A stretch of 64,000 nt of DNA from Chalara sp. BL73 (GCA_918026815.1 CAKJVC010000199.1:1-64000); one strand, 5' to 3'; counted from the stretch's first letter, positions 1 through 14,400 are shown. Program-made: numbers and translations. The notes: generated by a model not told the origin, from the letters alone.

Positions 1-3000
1 TATACTGTAAAACTACAGTGGGACAGTCAGAGTTAGTGAGTAAACTACCACCGACGAGCCCGCGCATAACAGCAGCCTCCACCATTAAAAACAACCCCTA
101 AAATGGATCTCACTTCGGCTTCAATGCTAATTTTAATTTAAAAAATAAAAATAAAAATTCATTCTAAGAAGTGGAAGTGAACGAAAGCATTTTCGTAACC
201 CACGTTCACCGCAATGCGGAAAGTATAACGCCGTTCACGATTCATGCATGTCGGTCGGACAGGGGGAGAACAGATACAGTATTGGTCCTGGAGAAATACA
301 CGGGGAATTCAGTTACCCAAGAACTACCATATCTAGTCCTTTACCTGCATGATGGGCATTGTCAATGAAAACCCGTAATCATTCATTCACATTGCGGAAG
401 AAAAATTAAGCGGATGGAAAACTCGGTACAGTAGGCTGGTGCTCCGTAACCTCGCAGAAGGGACTAGCTACTATATATGCAAAGGCTCAATAAGAGAACA
501 GGAAGATGAGCTTCTGTTTCTGGGCATATTCTATGTCATAAGAGAGAGATAGAGAGATAGGGGTTCATGCTTCTACGCTGCAAAGTACACATAGGTGCTG
601 TAGATTAATCGACAGTTCTCGAGATGCTCAAGCTTGAACCCGATGTAATGCGATGCTATCCATCATTGAAACCCGACTCATATCAGGCCCTAATCAGGGC
701 GTGCTGCTGCTGCTCTGGGGTTCCCTTGTGCCGTCTGCAGAGAGAGACAACTATGATGCTGCTTCACCGCACTCCCGTTTCCACACGAACCGTTTGAGCC
801 TCTGCCTCAGCGATTTTCCTGATTCTTGATGTTTGACTCCGGGCCAGCGACAACGGAGGCAAGGCTGCACCCACATCTTGCCTAACAAAGAGAGGAATGA
901 ATTGTGGAAATATGGCGCCTTCTGAATATAAAACTATGGGGCCGAGAACAATACTTACTGAAAATAAAATGCATCCTCCGGCATTGCCATTGGATGAACA
1001 GATAACCCCTAGCAGATGCTGCTTTAATTGAGGAGTGGGGATACAAAGGTCGAGTGGGGTAGCATGGGTTTCAACGGTAAGCAGCCTGCTGCTGGGAGAG
1101 ACGTCCATCCATCCATCCATCCATCCATCCCATCCTATCCTATCCACCCACATCCACCATCCTATGCTCTTCTGTCCTTCTTGTTCATCATATCCACCAT
1201 CATTTATCATCTTCAATCATTGTTTTTACACGGCAGATGTATCCGTTCGACTCACCTCACTTGCATAGGATCTGGACTAACAACAATCTGCCTGTTCAAC
1301 ACAGCATAATATTAGACACCGACTGTGAACCGCTGGGGCGATACCATGACTAGACTGACTCGATCATCCACCACGGGCTGGCAGAAACCATAATTAATCG
1401 AGGGAACCACTTGAAGGAAAGCTACGTACTACTAAGTTACGCAAATGGCAATCTTGATTCGTGAAGTCCACACTCTTGGGCTAAACTGCGGTACGACATG
1501 GTCCACATATCTTATCCGACCTCTCCGATTTTCAGGGTCTGTCATCGATGCACCCCCGCCCCAACATTGGTCGGTGTCAAGATTGATGGCTCCTGTTTTT
1601 TTACCCACCATTTTGCCGTCGGCCGCAAACCAAGCAATATTTAAGGCAGTTTATGGCAAGGTTTCGTAGCAGTGGGGGAGGGGAGGGGACGGTACTGTAG
1701 TGTAAACGTGGAAATAAGCTCGCTTCCGCTGCCCAGGTACCTTGGAGCTACCCTCAAGCTGAGGTTGTGTTACCTTTGGTGCTATGCTTAATGATATAGC
1801 AAATGACTTAAAAATCCTTCTGATGGTGGCGAAGATGGCCGCCATCTTAGCAAGGAATAAGGTCAAGCAAGAAAAAAAAAATGCAGGTGGAAAATATTGA
1901 TACTGGCAGGTGCTGGTCGAGATGCAAGTCCAGCCTTTGCCCCTCCATCTCCTGGTCGGTGCTTCTCCGGGAACTGAAGGTGGTTGCTCGTCTTTCGGCG
2001 CCTAGAGTGTCAAAAGAAAAGCTCAAAACACAGCTATCCTCGGAGGTGCTACATGCTCTGTATGTCTAGGTACTCGCCATCCACAGCCATTACACCACGT
2101 AGTCCTGTGAATAATGAACTTATACTTACACAGCGTAGGATTGTTCTACCACCCCAGCCAATACTCTTCTGGGCTTACAATAGCTCTCGAGCCTGAGCAT
2201 TGTGTTCAGTAGTATGCCTCTTCAGACTCTTTAGTGGCTAAGATACCTTTTTACTAAGGTAGGGAGAGGCACTAGAGCATTTCTGCAGTGAACAGCAATG
2301 CTCGTTTTACCTGTAAACTAGGAAAAGCAAGAGACAGGTGGGATACGACGTTCTGTTGTCCGAAAGCATGTTGATACAGTTCCCAGATAACAGTCGAGGA
2401 CTTTCCAAGCTACTTTGAGTGAAACTTGATTGATCTCGTAAGACACTCATCAGTACTTGTTTCTGGTGATCTTGATGTCAGGCTGCATTAGAAGACATAG
2501 AAAATAGGCAACATCAAGTCATCCGATTTCACAGAAAGAAAAGCAATCACGGCCATCGCTGCAACCTTAGAAATTATTGGTGAATACATGTCAATATGCT
2601 CTTTCTGGTATAAGTTGGATGAAGTGGGATGCTGTCCCAAACAGCCTGAATCCACCAAGTCTGGCTCGATGAAGGTAGAATATGATTGTTGCAATATAGC
2701 TGAAGCGTGATGAGTATTGACCGCCAAAATTGCTCACATATCCTGTTAAGGATCACCAATTTTGTATGGTTTCTTTCTATCTGGCAGAAACTTGTAAATT
2801 TTAACTTCCTCAGAATTATGATACTGTAAGCCCTGAAATTTGAAAGTTACCAGTAGGATGAGAGACCAATTTGGAATCAAGACGCCGCGGGGCGACTCGT
2901 GCGTTCGGAAAAAGCCACAAGCTACATTGGAGCTAAATATCCAGCCTGTAAACTGATTTAGCTTCCGCACATTTACGCACGCCACAGATCATAGTTTTTT

Positions 3001-5794
3001 TCATGAAGAGACCGAGGTCGGAATAACTCGGAATGTGATGGGTGTGTTCTCGTGGTCAGAGCTTGGTAATATCAAATAGCATCAAATATTTGCGGTTTAC
3101 AGAAAGTCATCCTACCTAACGTCCAAACTCATGCCACACAGAATATGGATCATGCTGTTCTATGGAGCTTCACTCGACCCCTGTGCTGACACAACAGGTC
3201 GTGGGTGATGAAGTAGGTCCAGTTTGGACGATCTTCAATATCTGAGGGCATCCCACTGTAATTTAGTTCTTTCATATCCGCAAAGATTGAAATACTTTAG
3301 AAGCAACCAGACGAATAATCAACAATGAGGGCAGGCCTAGTCGTGACCAGAGCTATATAAACAGTACGATGCTTAGATTCCGGCTGTCCAGATAGACCAA
3401 AAATGTGTAGGTCTGGATGCCTAGCTTGCCGCGAAGGCGGTAAACAGCGCTGCGTACCTAATATCAATAAATTTGCGGTGAAAGGGCTGTCATTGCTGGA
3501 CGAGTCATATCGTCAAGAGTGCTCTTAGTGAAATCCGCCTCAGACCTATTTTCCCTATCAGAAAGGATCTTGTTATGGTTTATTGTCCTTTTTTGAGTGG
3601 TTTGTCCTTCAGGCGACCAATCACAGATCGCGATTTCTTGATTGCATGTGACAATGTCAAATGGCAGTAACTATTCAAGCCCCCTTATGGAACAAAATCC
3701 AGGATCATCTCTGCGTCTTTCGTTAGGGCTTTCGGAATAGAGCAGCACTGTGTGGGAAACCAAGCCGCCGACTCGGGCTAGCCGTGTATTCGGAGCTTGA
3801 GAAAATGGAAACGAAGCTCCGTGATTGTGAATTCTACGGCGGCTGGCGCATCAGTGTCCCGTATAATCAGGAGAGGAGGATGTTTCGAAGAGGCTGGGTG
3901 GTGCAGAAGGGCCTGTAATTGTTATGTGGGTGTGCGTGGGGGAACGCTGCAGAGGTGGCATTACTCCGGGGGTAAGACTGAATCCCAAGCACAGTAGTGG
4001 CCTACCCTGGGATGACCAGCGTGGACCATGGTTGGAACCTGCAACAATCTGGCGATGCACCTTCACTCAGGGATAAATTGCGAAAGTCGACAGAAAAGCA
4101 ACGCGTGGGGGTGGCCAATCATAGTCAAGGGGATTAAATTTGACAGTTTTGGAAAATGGAAAAATCGATGATTGTCGTTGTTAGTACTGGTCTTTGTGGT
4201 AGTGGAACTGACGCGTGTGCCATGAGTCGTGACACGTAGAATGGACCGGCCGTTGATTCTGATGGTCCCACTGCCGAAGGATATGCACAATTTAAGACTC
4301 TAGCGAGACCGAAAGAGGTGGTGTTTCGAGGATTGATGCGGAATGATGGGAGCGGCAGTGGGTGGTCGGCAATGTCATATAAGGAGGATATGGGCGAGCC
4401 GAAGATGAGGATTGAGGAGGGGATGGTTGAGCAGGTGTGTCTGGCCGGTACGGTAGGGTATTTCATCAATCAGGTGATCTGTAAACCAAGCAGGGACATT
4501 TGTTGTTCCACTCCTGCCTTTCGTGGATGGGGAGTCCAGCATTCGGTGAAAGCACTTAAATGTTCGAATCAGTGAGTGGACATGGCTCTGGCTTTATAGA
4601 CGAGCAGCCGAATGAACATTACCAGGGCCCGCGTGTGTTTTTTCATACGGTGAAGGCCGGAATGCTATGGCATGCTATCGCATCATCCAGGTACAATCAA
4701 ACACAATCGGGCTTTGGATGATAAACATCCCAGCTGACATAAGATGAATCCTGGCCAACAAGGAATCTCTGTCGCTCTCGATGCATTGGGCAATTCCAAG
4801 CAAGTGTATCGCAATTCAGCAGACTCGCCTTGCGCAGAAGAGGCCCAATCTCACTGCGCCATGCATCTTTCTGATGCCTTATCCATGTTTCTTTATCTTT
4901 GATACCAACTCTATTGCGGTTTTTTTGTACGTGGTCACTTCCCTATCGTGGATCACTCGGCAAGGGGCCTGCTTGGTCACACACAGATACGCAAATCCCC
5001 AGATAAATCTGCGGCATTTGAGATATGGCCGCGATAGGAAAGTCGAACCAGGAATAACGTCAAACTCGTCGACGTTTACTGGACAATCCCTATGACGAAT
5101 TGATAATCCTGGCCGTCGCTCTCCCCGCTATCTGCTTTCTCCAGACCAAGAGATTAGATCTGATATCTCTCGCGTGCTCGCCGGCCACCTATAGACCCGG
5201 AGATCCCGCCCAAGATATCTAGATAAACAATCGCTTCCTGCCGTCCTCTACATCGAAGCTCACTTCGCGATCCCTATCTACAGTTTGCTTTTACGCTACG
5301 TCCTTCGTACAATATACATGCCGCCAATAAAACATATCTGTAGATATACCAAGCAACCCAATGTTAGGCAATATATTGTCAACACACCACTGCTCTGTGT
5401 TTAAAGGCTCTAGTGGAGGAGTAGAGCTTCGTCCAGACGAAGATAACCCTAGACTCCTCTCATACTGGTGCCTATCTTTGGAGCAAATCCTGTGTTTGGA
5501 CATTTGCAGTGGCCAAGTGATCACGCTACACCATTTACAATGTCGAGACTCGGAACAGCAATTTCAAAGAAACTCTCATCCAGCAGCTCTCCTCACTTGA
5601 TATCCTTTCTTTAATCATCAACGTCAATGGCAGGAGGTCAGCAGCACTACCGTCACCGCCGAGTCTAGCCTTTGTTCTATGTATAGTTTTTCCAACTGCG
5701 CAATATTTCCTTTGTCTTGACCTCCTGAAGCAGCTCAGCAGTCAATTAGGACAATGGTCCAGAATTGCATTAGTCGCGATCGTCAATTTAAATT
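1..5794. other. Region without a supportable gene
   Basis: All open frames here are short (at most about 150 codons), have no recognisable motif and cannot be linked by plausible introns into a longer protein. A CCAT microsatellite lies at 1105-1130. I see no RNA gene and no mobile-element ends. The stretch upstream of 5795 probably includes the promoter of the membrane-protein gene that follows. Confidence 0.5.
1105..1130. repeat. (CCAT)n microsatellite
   Basis: Six consecutive CCAT units are read directly, followed by imperfect CATCCTATCC copies. It lies in a region with no gene call. Confidence 0.9.
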
Positions 5795-7671
5795 ATGTTG
5801 CTTTTTACCTTACTTTCCATCTCAGTCCTCAGCCAAGTGGCGATGACATCCAAACCACAGATCTCCTCCGCCACCTTGTTATACACGGAGCTACTACTTA
5901 TTGCACAGATTGCTGCTGGGAGAGAAGCAGAAAGATCGATAGCATTTGCTTCCGAGCGTGGTGTCGTCGATGATTTTTACAGACAGAAATCTAAGCAAGC
6001 GCCACACTTTCCAGTGAGCTCAACCACTAAGGTATTTGATAACGAATTATCAGACTCCTCGATTTTGGTTGCTCAGACATCGACCAAACCAACACAACAA
6101 ACTCAGCAGGGACCACGACAAATCTAGTCGTCATTCAGACTTCTCAGGAGGTTCTGATCGAGCCACAGGCTCCTCCATCTACCACTCTTGCCCCTTCCAC
6201 TAACGTTCAAGCTACACAAGAGCCTTCCCGCTCCATTTCTTTAGATATTTCTTCTACTCTCACAACTATGGAGACTCAGCCCGAACCAGACGAACCGTCG
6301 CCCACTGCTCTTATCACCATATCTGAGCCTGCAGAAGGGTCTTCTCTACCACCCATTTCAGCTTCCACTTTTGAGATGCAAGTAGGACAAGTATCTTCGA
6401 CAGCACAGATAACAATACCGCTCGTGAAAATAAGTGTACAAGCGCCTGTGAGCATAGGAATATCATTTGAGCCTGTCCTATCACCAACTCCGCCAATATT
6501 TGTTGCAGCTCCTTCCCCTGACGGTAGACAATATTCTACCCGTCGTCCCGCTCCAGCCATAAATACTTCACCTGTATCAGTATCCAGTATGCCTCCTCCA
6601 GCTACGTCACGAACTCTTCCATTTCCAGATCTAGTATCGCCTTTCTCTTTAATCCCGGTTGAGCCAGTATCGTCAGTACCCTCAACGACAGGCGCACTTA
6701 TTGACATTGTTATTATCGCAGCTTCAACAGAATCACTGCAGATGTCCCCAAACTCACAAACGCCACCGCTCATGGAGTCTTCCCCTCCGCTTTCCTCAAT
6801 TGCGTCCCTAACCACAACAGATGAGGTTTCGCCGTCAACTAATCCTTTGAACGTATTAGACGCAATTTCAGGTAGTCCAACCGATCCATCAGAAAGATCG
6901 ACTAGACTATTGGACAGCCCAAGCGACACGATGGATACCTCAACAGATGGCTCCAAAACATCAGTCATCTCTTCACGCAAGCCATTCCCATACAGCTGGC
7001 CGTCTGCCCTCCCGACCTTACCTATGGGCACAGATATGACAGCATGGACATCGTGGCCCGCAGCATCCACAACTCATCCGTCACCCGTCCCAATATCAGC
7101 CACTAACACCCATGACAGCAAGTCGACGACAGGAACCTGGATTGGCATTGCATTCGGAGTCTTAGGCTTGTTCCTGCTTTTTCTAGCCGTTCTCTTCTTG
7201 TACCGCAAACGCCGTACCGAGACCCAGCGCGTGGCTAGCCCCAGCTTCTTTCCGAGATACAGAGATTCAGAGTTGTTGAGAGAGCCTATGATTCCCCTGA
7301 TCACTATTGACGACCATGATAATCCTACTATGGCAATGGCTGTGGGAGGAACCGGGGCTGGTGCTGGATTAGGTATCGCAGCGACTACAATAGGAAATAA
7401 GGAAATGGCAAGGGAACGGCCAAGAAATCCGTTGTTAGATGAGTGGAAAATAGGCGTGGTGCCAAATGCAGTCTCGATCGAAAAGAAACGCTCAGTTCTA
7501 GCAGTGAAGACAAGCGATGATGTGAGCGTTGGAGAAGGCCGTATCGACGACAATGAATTGGAATATATGGACTGTCGGCTCTCGGTAGAAGGCGCAAGAG
7601 CGATGGATGCTGACGATGTGAGCCCCGTCTCACCGAATGGAGGAGATGTGAAGATTGGGAAGGCTTTATGA
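5795..7671 (+). CDS. Ser/Thr/Pro-rich single-pass membrane protein
   Basis: Probable cell-surface or wall-sensor-like protein. The upstream frame, from the ATG at 5795, begins with a hydrophobic stretch that could be a signal peptide (MLLFTLLSISVLSQVA). The downstream frame, open from 6043 to the stop at 7669-7671, is a long Ser/Thr/Pro-rich ectodomain, then one transmembrane helix encoded near 7135-7203 followed by a basic stop-transfer motif (YRKRR), then about 150 cytoplasmic residues. This order is that of mucin-like or Mid2-like fungal membrane proteins, but I see no diagnostic Cys-rich domain. The two frames differ, so an intron must lie between about 5958 and 6090. A weak candidate is 5961-6076 (GT...CAG), which fits in phase; a consensus GTGAGC donor at 6014 does not fit any acceptor in phase. 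The downstream part is secure; the 5' join is not. Confidence 0.6.
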
Positions 7672-9781
7672 AGTCTGTGATCGCGGTTTTCCGTAGATTT
7701 TATGAAAGCTAGGTTTACGGATCAATATGAGGTGCAACAAACCGAAAGCATCCCTATATATGTGATATACTCCATCTCAACCACAATAAATCATAGTCTA
7801 TTTCCAGTGGCTCTGCGAATTCGATTCATAGATAGAGCAATAATCCTGCAGTTGCAACATCTTCTGGCGGAAACTCCAATAGATGCATTTTAATATAGGC
7901 TTTGTTGCTCAGTATTGTGGCAGAAATAAGGTGTCATATATAACTTTTCATCATTCCCTCCAAGTGCTTGTTGTGAAGAACCAGCTCTTCGATTATTTAC
8001 ATTCCCTGTCCTCACCCAGCTGTTCTTAGCTCAAAATATCACCGACGAAATGCTCTAACGATCGTAGTCATCATGAATGGTTTGAATCGCTCCCGGTAGA
8101 TGTTCTTTCATCCGGCAAGCTCAGCGGGCACACACATTCACACAGAGAGATGTTATATAAAGACATCGACCTCTTGAAAAGACGGAGTGAGTGTACGTAC
8201 GTTCACGTGATTTTTATATTTTTAAGTTGGACTTGAAAATATTAAAAAAAAAATATCATTTGATTATTTTTTTTTTTGAGACGCGCAACAAAAAAACCGT
8301 GTCGGCCAATTGAACTCCCTGTTCTTTCGCTTGAGCCCCTGAATCGACGCATCTTCTTGGCGATGCTGGGAACCGAGACTCGCTCGGCTTCTTTATATGG
8401 AAAATGTTGGCACTTTTGTATGTAAATGATGTGATGTCAACTTTAGCCCGTATGGGTCTTTAAGTTTTGTTTTGTTTTGTTTTGCGACCAAGGTAATGGT
8501 GGAATATCGCGAACTAGATGTGTGTTTACCTGATGGCGAGCATGGAAACTCGGCTGGTTGATAAGTGGCGGTAGGTTGTTAGCATTGAAACTTTCATGGC
8601 TCCCGATGTTGTGGGTAGCATGAAGATGGTGAGGGATAGGAATGTGCAATTTCTGCTGGGTTATGGGTGGGTAGATTTTGAGACGGTGGGCATTTGCTGC
8701 TGGCTATGAGAAGACGGTGTATTCAGGATCATTGGGTGTAATCTTCCGTATAGCACGTTCAGACTCTAGACTCGGAAAACTCGCCAGTATTTAGCTATTA
8801 ATAAACGTAGCGTGGTTCTGTGGCTTATCTAACATCGGAAGTTCAGGTATCAGGCCTTAGGCAGCTCGCGGTGAGCCGTCCGTGGTGGTTACCAGGTATG
8901 CTCGGTACCTCAGAGTCGATCATGTCGTCTTCGAGCTATATGGTCTTGTAAATACTGAGATAGGAATTAGCCACTGGGCAAAGGCCATCAAGGCAAGAAG
9001 CGCTTGTTGATGAGAGAAAGGTGTGGTGAGAATTGCATCCACGGAGTATTTATGTTTGCCCCGAATCATGGAGTTATCAGCCGAAAAATGAATCATAGGG
9101 TAATTTGACTTAAAAACACGATGCGTCACGGAGATGAAACGAGGGCAGTTCTCTGAGAGGTTGCCTCTGCGAAGCATCACGAGAAATCGGAACTGTAAGG
9201 TACAAGACTTCTTTGCCTCGCAATTATCATAGCGCTTCTTGAATGTCACTTGTCGTAAGTAAGCAAAAACTTTTATTTCATTCACTGTTCGCTCTGCTAT
9301 CTCGTTTGCCTTATTTCAGTGCCCTGGCTATGGTAAGCATATGTTTTATGTTGGAGAGAAAATAAATAGGTATGCAGATACTCAGAGGAGCATCTTATGC
9401 CTCTGCCACGCTAAGTCAGTGAATAGTATGTCTCACTGTCATTTACGGTGCTTCACAAAAGACATTCACATAAATTAGAACCAAAGAGATTGCCCCCATG
9501 TGCTAAACCAGCTGCCAATTATAAGAATACGTCCATTCAGTTTAAGACTTGGTCTGCTGATCAGAGTTATACGCATAAATTCAGCCCACCCCAACTCTGA
9601 ATGGGCCATCATACTATGATACATTTCAAAATAGACCTAATTTAATGGGTACCCGCGCAATTTATTCCTGCAACATACAAGTAACGAAGATTGGTAACGA
9701 GCGGCGTCCTTTGAGAGACGCCAGAAGCCAGTATCTTTACAGCCTCACCTCCAAATCTCACAACTTCGATACTCAGGCACA
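7672..9781. other. Intergenic region
   Basis: No frame here has a recognisable domain. The DNA is AT-rich with A/T homopolymers near 8246-8276 and a TTTTG repeat near 8466-8484. It holds the 3' flank of the membrane-protein gene and the upstream region of the RING gene. Confidence 0.5.
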
Positions 9782-10555
9782 ATGACGGACAATAACACTT
9801 CGATTCAAAACTCAGCTATGCCTTCCACCGGAGATTCCACTACTGGAAACACACCTATCATGGAGCACAGCTCTGCTGCCGTCGTCGAACGAGCCCGTAA
9901 CAGATCTCTACTCTGTACAACACAAACAGGATCTGCAAACAGCGACGGATTAAGCAAAGAGCCTGATTCTACCAAAAATCCTATCAAATGCCCAATCTGC
10001 AAGGAGGAAGCCGAACAGCTCATCGCCATCAAACCTTGCAAGCACGAATATTGCAACGAGTGCATCCACAGCTGGCACCGCCAAACCAGCTGCCGCCCAG
10101 GAGCAGGCAGATCCTCATGTCCACTCTGCAGGAAGACCATCGAGAAGATCGGGGACGAGTCCGTCAATGATTCGCAAAACATACTTGAAGAAGGCCAATT
10201 TGCCGTTTTGCTGGATATCATCTACGATTATGACTCCGGCCCCGACCCCGACCCCGACTCCGATGGCGCTGATCACGGTGCGGATGGGGTTCTTACTAGA
10301 GAGAACTGGGTGTCGAGGGCACCTCTCGGCGAGGTCACTTTCCAGCACACCTTTGTAGTAGACCCTACGGTGGATCTCAATTCTCAATACACGCCTACGC
10401 CGCCAACGTATTCCGATTCGGAAGCTGTGGGTTATATGGAGGTAGATGCAGCTTTTTTGGGAGCTCCTCCCCATCCGAGCGGGCTGGACTTCCACGGGGG
10501 CGAGGCGGATGGCACGGTTCAGGAGGCAGGATTGCCAGCTCCGCGAGCTGATTGA
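9782..10555 (+). CDS. RING-HC finger protein, probable E3 ubiquitin ligase
   Basis: Intronless 257-residue frame starting at an ATG in good context (CACAATGACG). A complete C3HC4 RING lies at about residues 70-116: CPIC, then PCKHEYCNEC (the C-x-H-x2-C-x2-C core), then CPLC. All eight zinc ligands are present. RING-HC domains recruit E2 enzymes for ubiquitin transfer, so E3 activity is the usual inference. The N-terminus is Ser/Thr/Asn-rich and looks disordered. After the RING comes an acidic run of Asp-Pro repeats (PDPDPDSD, around residue 155), encoded by a GACCCC-type DNA repeat. The insertion between the sixth and seventh ligands is longer than in many RINGs (HRQTSCRPGAGRSS). Substrate and pathway cannot be told from sequence. 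Neighbouring genes give no functional hint. Confidence 0.8.
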   Translation: MTDNNTSIQNSAMPSTGDSTTGNTPIMEHSSAAVVERARNRSLLCTTQTGSANSDGLSKEPDSTKNPIKCPICKEEAEQLIAIKPCKHEYCNECIHSWHRQTSCRPGAGRSSCPLCRKTIEKIGDESVNDSQNILEEGQFAVLLDIIYDYDSGPDPDPDSDGADHGADGVLTRENWVSRAPLGEVTFQHTFVVDPTVDLNSQYTPTPPTYSDSEAVGYMEVDAAFLGAPPHPSGLDFHGGEADGTVQEAGLPAPRAD

Positions 10556-11448
10556 GCAGTCTAAGGATGATTTGCGGCATGTTGGGTTTGGATCGGGCCA
10601 GAGAGGAGGATGGTAAACGCGAGTGAATAGTAGACAAACAAAATACAGTGTCTGGATTTCTTTCTATGGTAGTTGTGATGATATCTCTATGACTAATCTC
10701 ACTGTCCTGTGCAAGAGGCAACTGCAACCATAGTGAAGCACCTCATACCTCTCCTTGGCGAGGATAACCGTCTGGGGAATCTGGTATGACAGAACTGCTG
10801 ATTATCATTCTCCCATCACGTCGGGGAAGTTCCTGATTCGAAGATTGGAAACTGCTCATCAGGTATATTGAAGTCATTTATTATTCAAATGTGGCTTCGC
10901 TTGGGATATGATTGGAATGTGAGGCTGGTTTATGGTGGCTTAAGAAAATAGACATCGACCGTATGATAGTGCGTCCACGCTCCTTACTCACTGCGCAGAT
11001 CTATTATCACCAGCTTATTTTAGAATGCTCCGGCTCAGCCTTCTTGTTATCGCTGTCACTCACTAACTTATTTACCAATCCGATTACTGATTTCAAGAAA
11101 GGTTTCAGGGTTGATATTACACAAGTGACGTATTGATATCACAAGGCAATAGACTTAATAGGAATCAACGATTGTATTGTTGTTGTAATAGTTAGTTGCA
11201 GAGGAATATATCATTGTGCGGCCCTTCCATAGTAAACACTTGTTTCCCAATTGGGCTATGTAACTAGCCATTTGACCAATCGGGAGCCTTTCTTCTCTTG
11301 ATTCTCTTTATAGTGAATAATCCTCCTTGAACGCTCCGGATGTTAAGATATCGGAACTCCGATGCTGTTACGAATGACCATATAAGCGGAATAAAACCAT
11401 GCCTTAAGAAGATCTCAGGTATTTGAATAACACACATTCCACGTAGCT
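10556..11448. other. Intergenic region between convergent genes
   Basis: This is the 3' space shared by the RING gene (+) and the NLR gene (-). I see no coding frame with recognisable content. Confidence 0.5.
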
Positions 11449-14400
11449 CTATTTGCTTTCGGACACTAATTCAGGGACTGTCCCCGAATCAACGCCGTTG
11501 CCCTCGAATGCATGCTCTGCGTGTGTTATTCCTTTACTCCAGTAACACTTAAAACAGAAATTGAAATCTTCGCACACTAAACATTTCCAGCGACGTCCGT
11601 AAATTGGCTAGATGATGAAGTTAGGCAGCACGCCCTCAAGCCAGATGTGATGGATGGTTAGATTAGGACTTAAATTTTGCTGGCAACCATCACAAACGTA
11701 TCCGCCAGCCATCTTACCAACTCTCCATTTACCTTTCTTTGACGGTTCCTTTGACCGCGAGATGCCGCCATTTTCAGTTTCATCTGACGTTTTGCCTCCG
11801 GCAAGTTCGTTATCACTGAGCAGAGGTAGTAGATCGGAGGCATTGTGGAAAATCGCAATATTTTCTGGCGTCCATCCATGCTTTGCTTTTTTAGAGGAAT
11901 CTGCTCCTGCTTCGACAAGAAATCTTACCACATTCCCGTTTATATCGCTTCGACATGCCCAGTGCAAAGCGGTCCATCCATCAACGTCTTCTAGGTTGCT
12001 CAATTCTAACCTGCGATCTTGCATTATCATCTCCACCATTTCAAGAGTCCCACCCATTGCTGCATGGTGCAAAACTGTCCTCCCCTGATAATCTTTCAGA
12101 CTAAGATCACCACTCCTAGCCATAAGCCACTCCATATTCTCTACAGATCCACGCCATGCAGAAATATGGACGGCAGTACGCCCCTGCTCGTCTCGAGCGT
12201 TGACGTCGGCACCTTTTTCATACAACATTGGGACTATGGCAAAATCACCAAACCAAATAGCTGCGCTCAGAGCATTGGCGAATAACCCACCACTGATGCT
12301 TGCATCAGCACCATTCTCAAGCAGAAATTCGACGAGGTCATCATAGCCGCTAACAGCGGCAGCCTGAAGGGCTGTGTTGTAAAGCCCTCCCTGTGCATTG
12401 ACATCTGCGCCATATTCCATGACTAGTTGCTTTAAAACGCCTAGCTCGCCGCACCTAGTAGCTATATGAAGTGCAGTTGGAAATGCCCCTCCCCCCGCAT
12501 TGATGTTGAGACGATCGGGAGTCTTCAATAGGGTGGTCCAAGCCGATTCCACTTTGCGACGAATTGAATAGGCGACGGCCTTAGTGACAGCCATGGTGAG
12601 GGCCGTCTCGCCCTTCTTATTGCGTAGTTCTGCGTTAGCTTCGCATCTGAGTAGGCTTTCAATCACAACATCGGCATTCTTTTGGACAGCAAGCAAGAGG
12701 GGTGTGTTCCCGTCTTTGTCTTTGAGGTTTATGCTTAAGTGCGGGCTTCTCTCCAATATGGTGTCTACAAATCTGGACTGACCTTCGAGAATGGCCATGT
12801 GTAGTGCCGTATACCCATGGTCGTCCTGATCAGTAACCACATTAATATCTCTTTCTATTAATTTTAGAGCGATTTGGATATGTCTCCCACGGACTGCATA
12901 GTGTAATGCTGTTTTCTGCGAGTTATCTCGAAGGCTCAAGCTAACATTATGAGAAAGGAGTAGCTCCAAAACCTCACTACAGCCCCGCTCCGCAGATGTC
13001 ATCAGGGTTGTCTTGCCGGATTCGGTCTGCGCGTCAATATCCACTGAGTGTGCAAGGAGCCACCTCACTGAGGCCGGCTTTCCAAATGCAAAGTGTAGCA
13101 AAGTACTGCCACCTTGACTTCTGCGGTTTAGTAAGTCTGGGGCTTCCTCCCAGAGCATCTCCATTACTGGCACATGGCCATACATTGCCGCGACATGCAT
13201 AGGTGTCCAACCATTATCATCTTCAATCAATAACTCAGCGCGCTGGTCGATGAAGAACCGGGCAATATCTTTATTTCCGCCACACACGGCGTGATACAAA
13301 GGAGTCCAGAGGAGTTTGTCCTGCAGTCGTGAACTTGCGTTATGGCGAAAAAGGACCCGCACAATCTTTACATTACCAGACCTCGCTGCATGATGAAGAG
13401 CAGAGCGACGCTCGTGATCGACACCATTTGGATCAACGCCAGCTCTTAGCAGCAATTTAACAGTGTCAGCATGATTGTCTTTGTCGCCCGGTATCTTGGC
13501 TACATGTGAGACCAAGTTGGTCTTATTGATTTGGAATGAATAGTTCGCTTTTCTGGCTAAAAGTGCTTTGACAACCTGTTCTCTGCCTGCGATTGCGGCT
13601 AGAGCAAGAGGAGTGTAGGCTTTATTAGTATTCCGGTCAAGGTCGATCGTCGCTCCATGGTTTACAAGGAGCAAAACAATGGCAAGATGTCCCTCTCTTG
13701 CCGCATAGTGTAGTGCTGTATAACTGACCGCATCCACTGTGTTCAAATCGTGTCTAGATATTCTGGGGATGCACTGCTTGCAAATAGAGAAAAATCCCCT
13801 TTCTGCGGCTAGAATGAGTACAGAGATTATATCCACAATTGCAGTCTCTGTAGGTGATTCCTTTAAAATCATCTCTGCGACTTCCTCATGTCCATTGAAA
13901 GTCGCAGCATACAAGGCGGTGTGTCCTAGAACATCTATTTCCGTACTATCTGTCAATTCCACCTTTGCCCTTTTTTGCATGAGCAATTTTACAGCAGATT
14001 GATGTCCATGGATGCTGGCTAGCTTCAATGGAGTATTACCCAGCGAATCCTGGAGATCTATGCCAGGGTCAAGCTCATCTTGGGTAAGTAGCTTGATGAC
14101 TTCCGCATGGCCATTGAGCGCAGCTAGATGCAATGCCGTGCGGCCCTCGCTATCTTGCGTTAAGATGGGTGGGTGCAACCCCAGCAATAACCCCACAATC
14201 TCGTAATGACCGTACTGAGATGCAAAACGGAGTGCTGTGTGCTTATCATCATTGAACGCACAAACATCCACTACTGAATAGTGCTCAACTGCTGGCGATT
14301 GTAACGCTTCTGATAAGCCATTTGTAGTTCTTGTATTTGGGTCAGCTTTCCAAGATAATAGCTTGAAAACGACTGACTTATGGCCGTTCTTTGATGCTAA

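Noticed and set aside
6276..7070. 264-codon minus-strand frame
   Set aside because: Antisense shadow of the Ser/Thr/Pro-rich membrane protein, which has the clear transmembrane topology.
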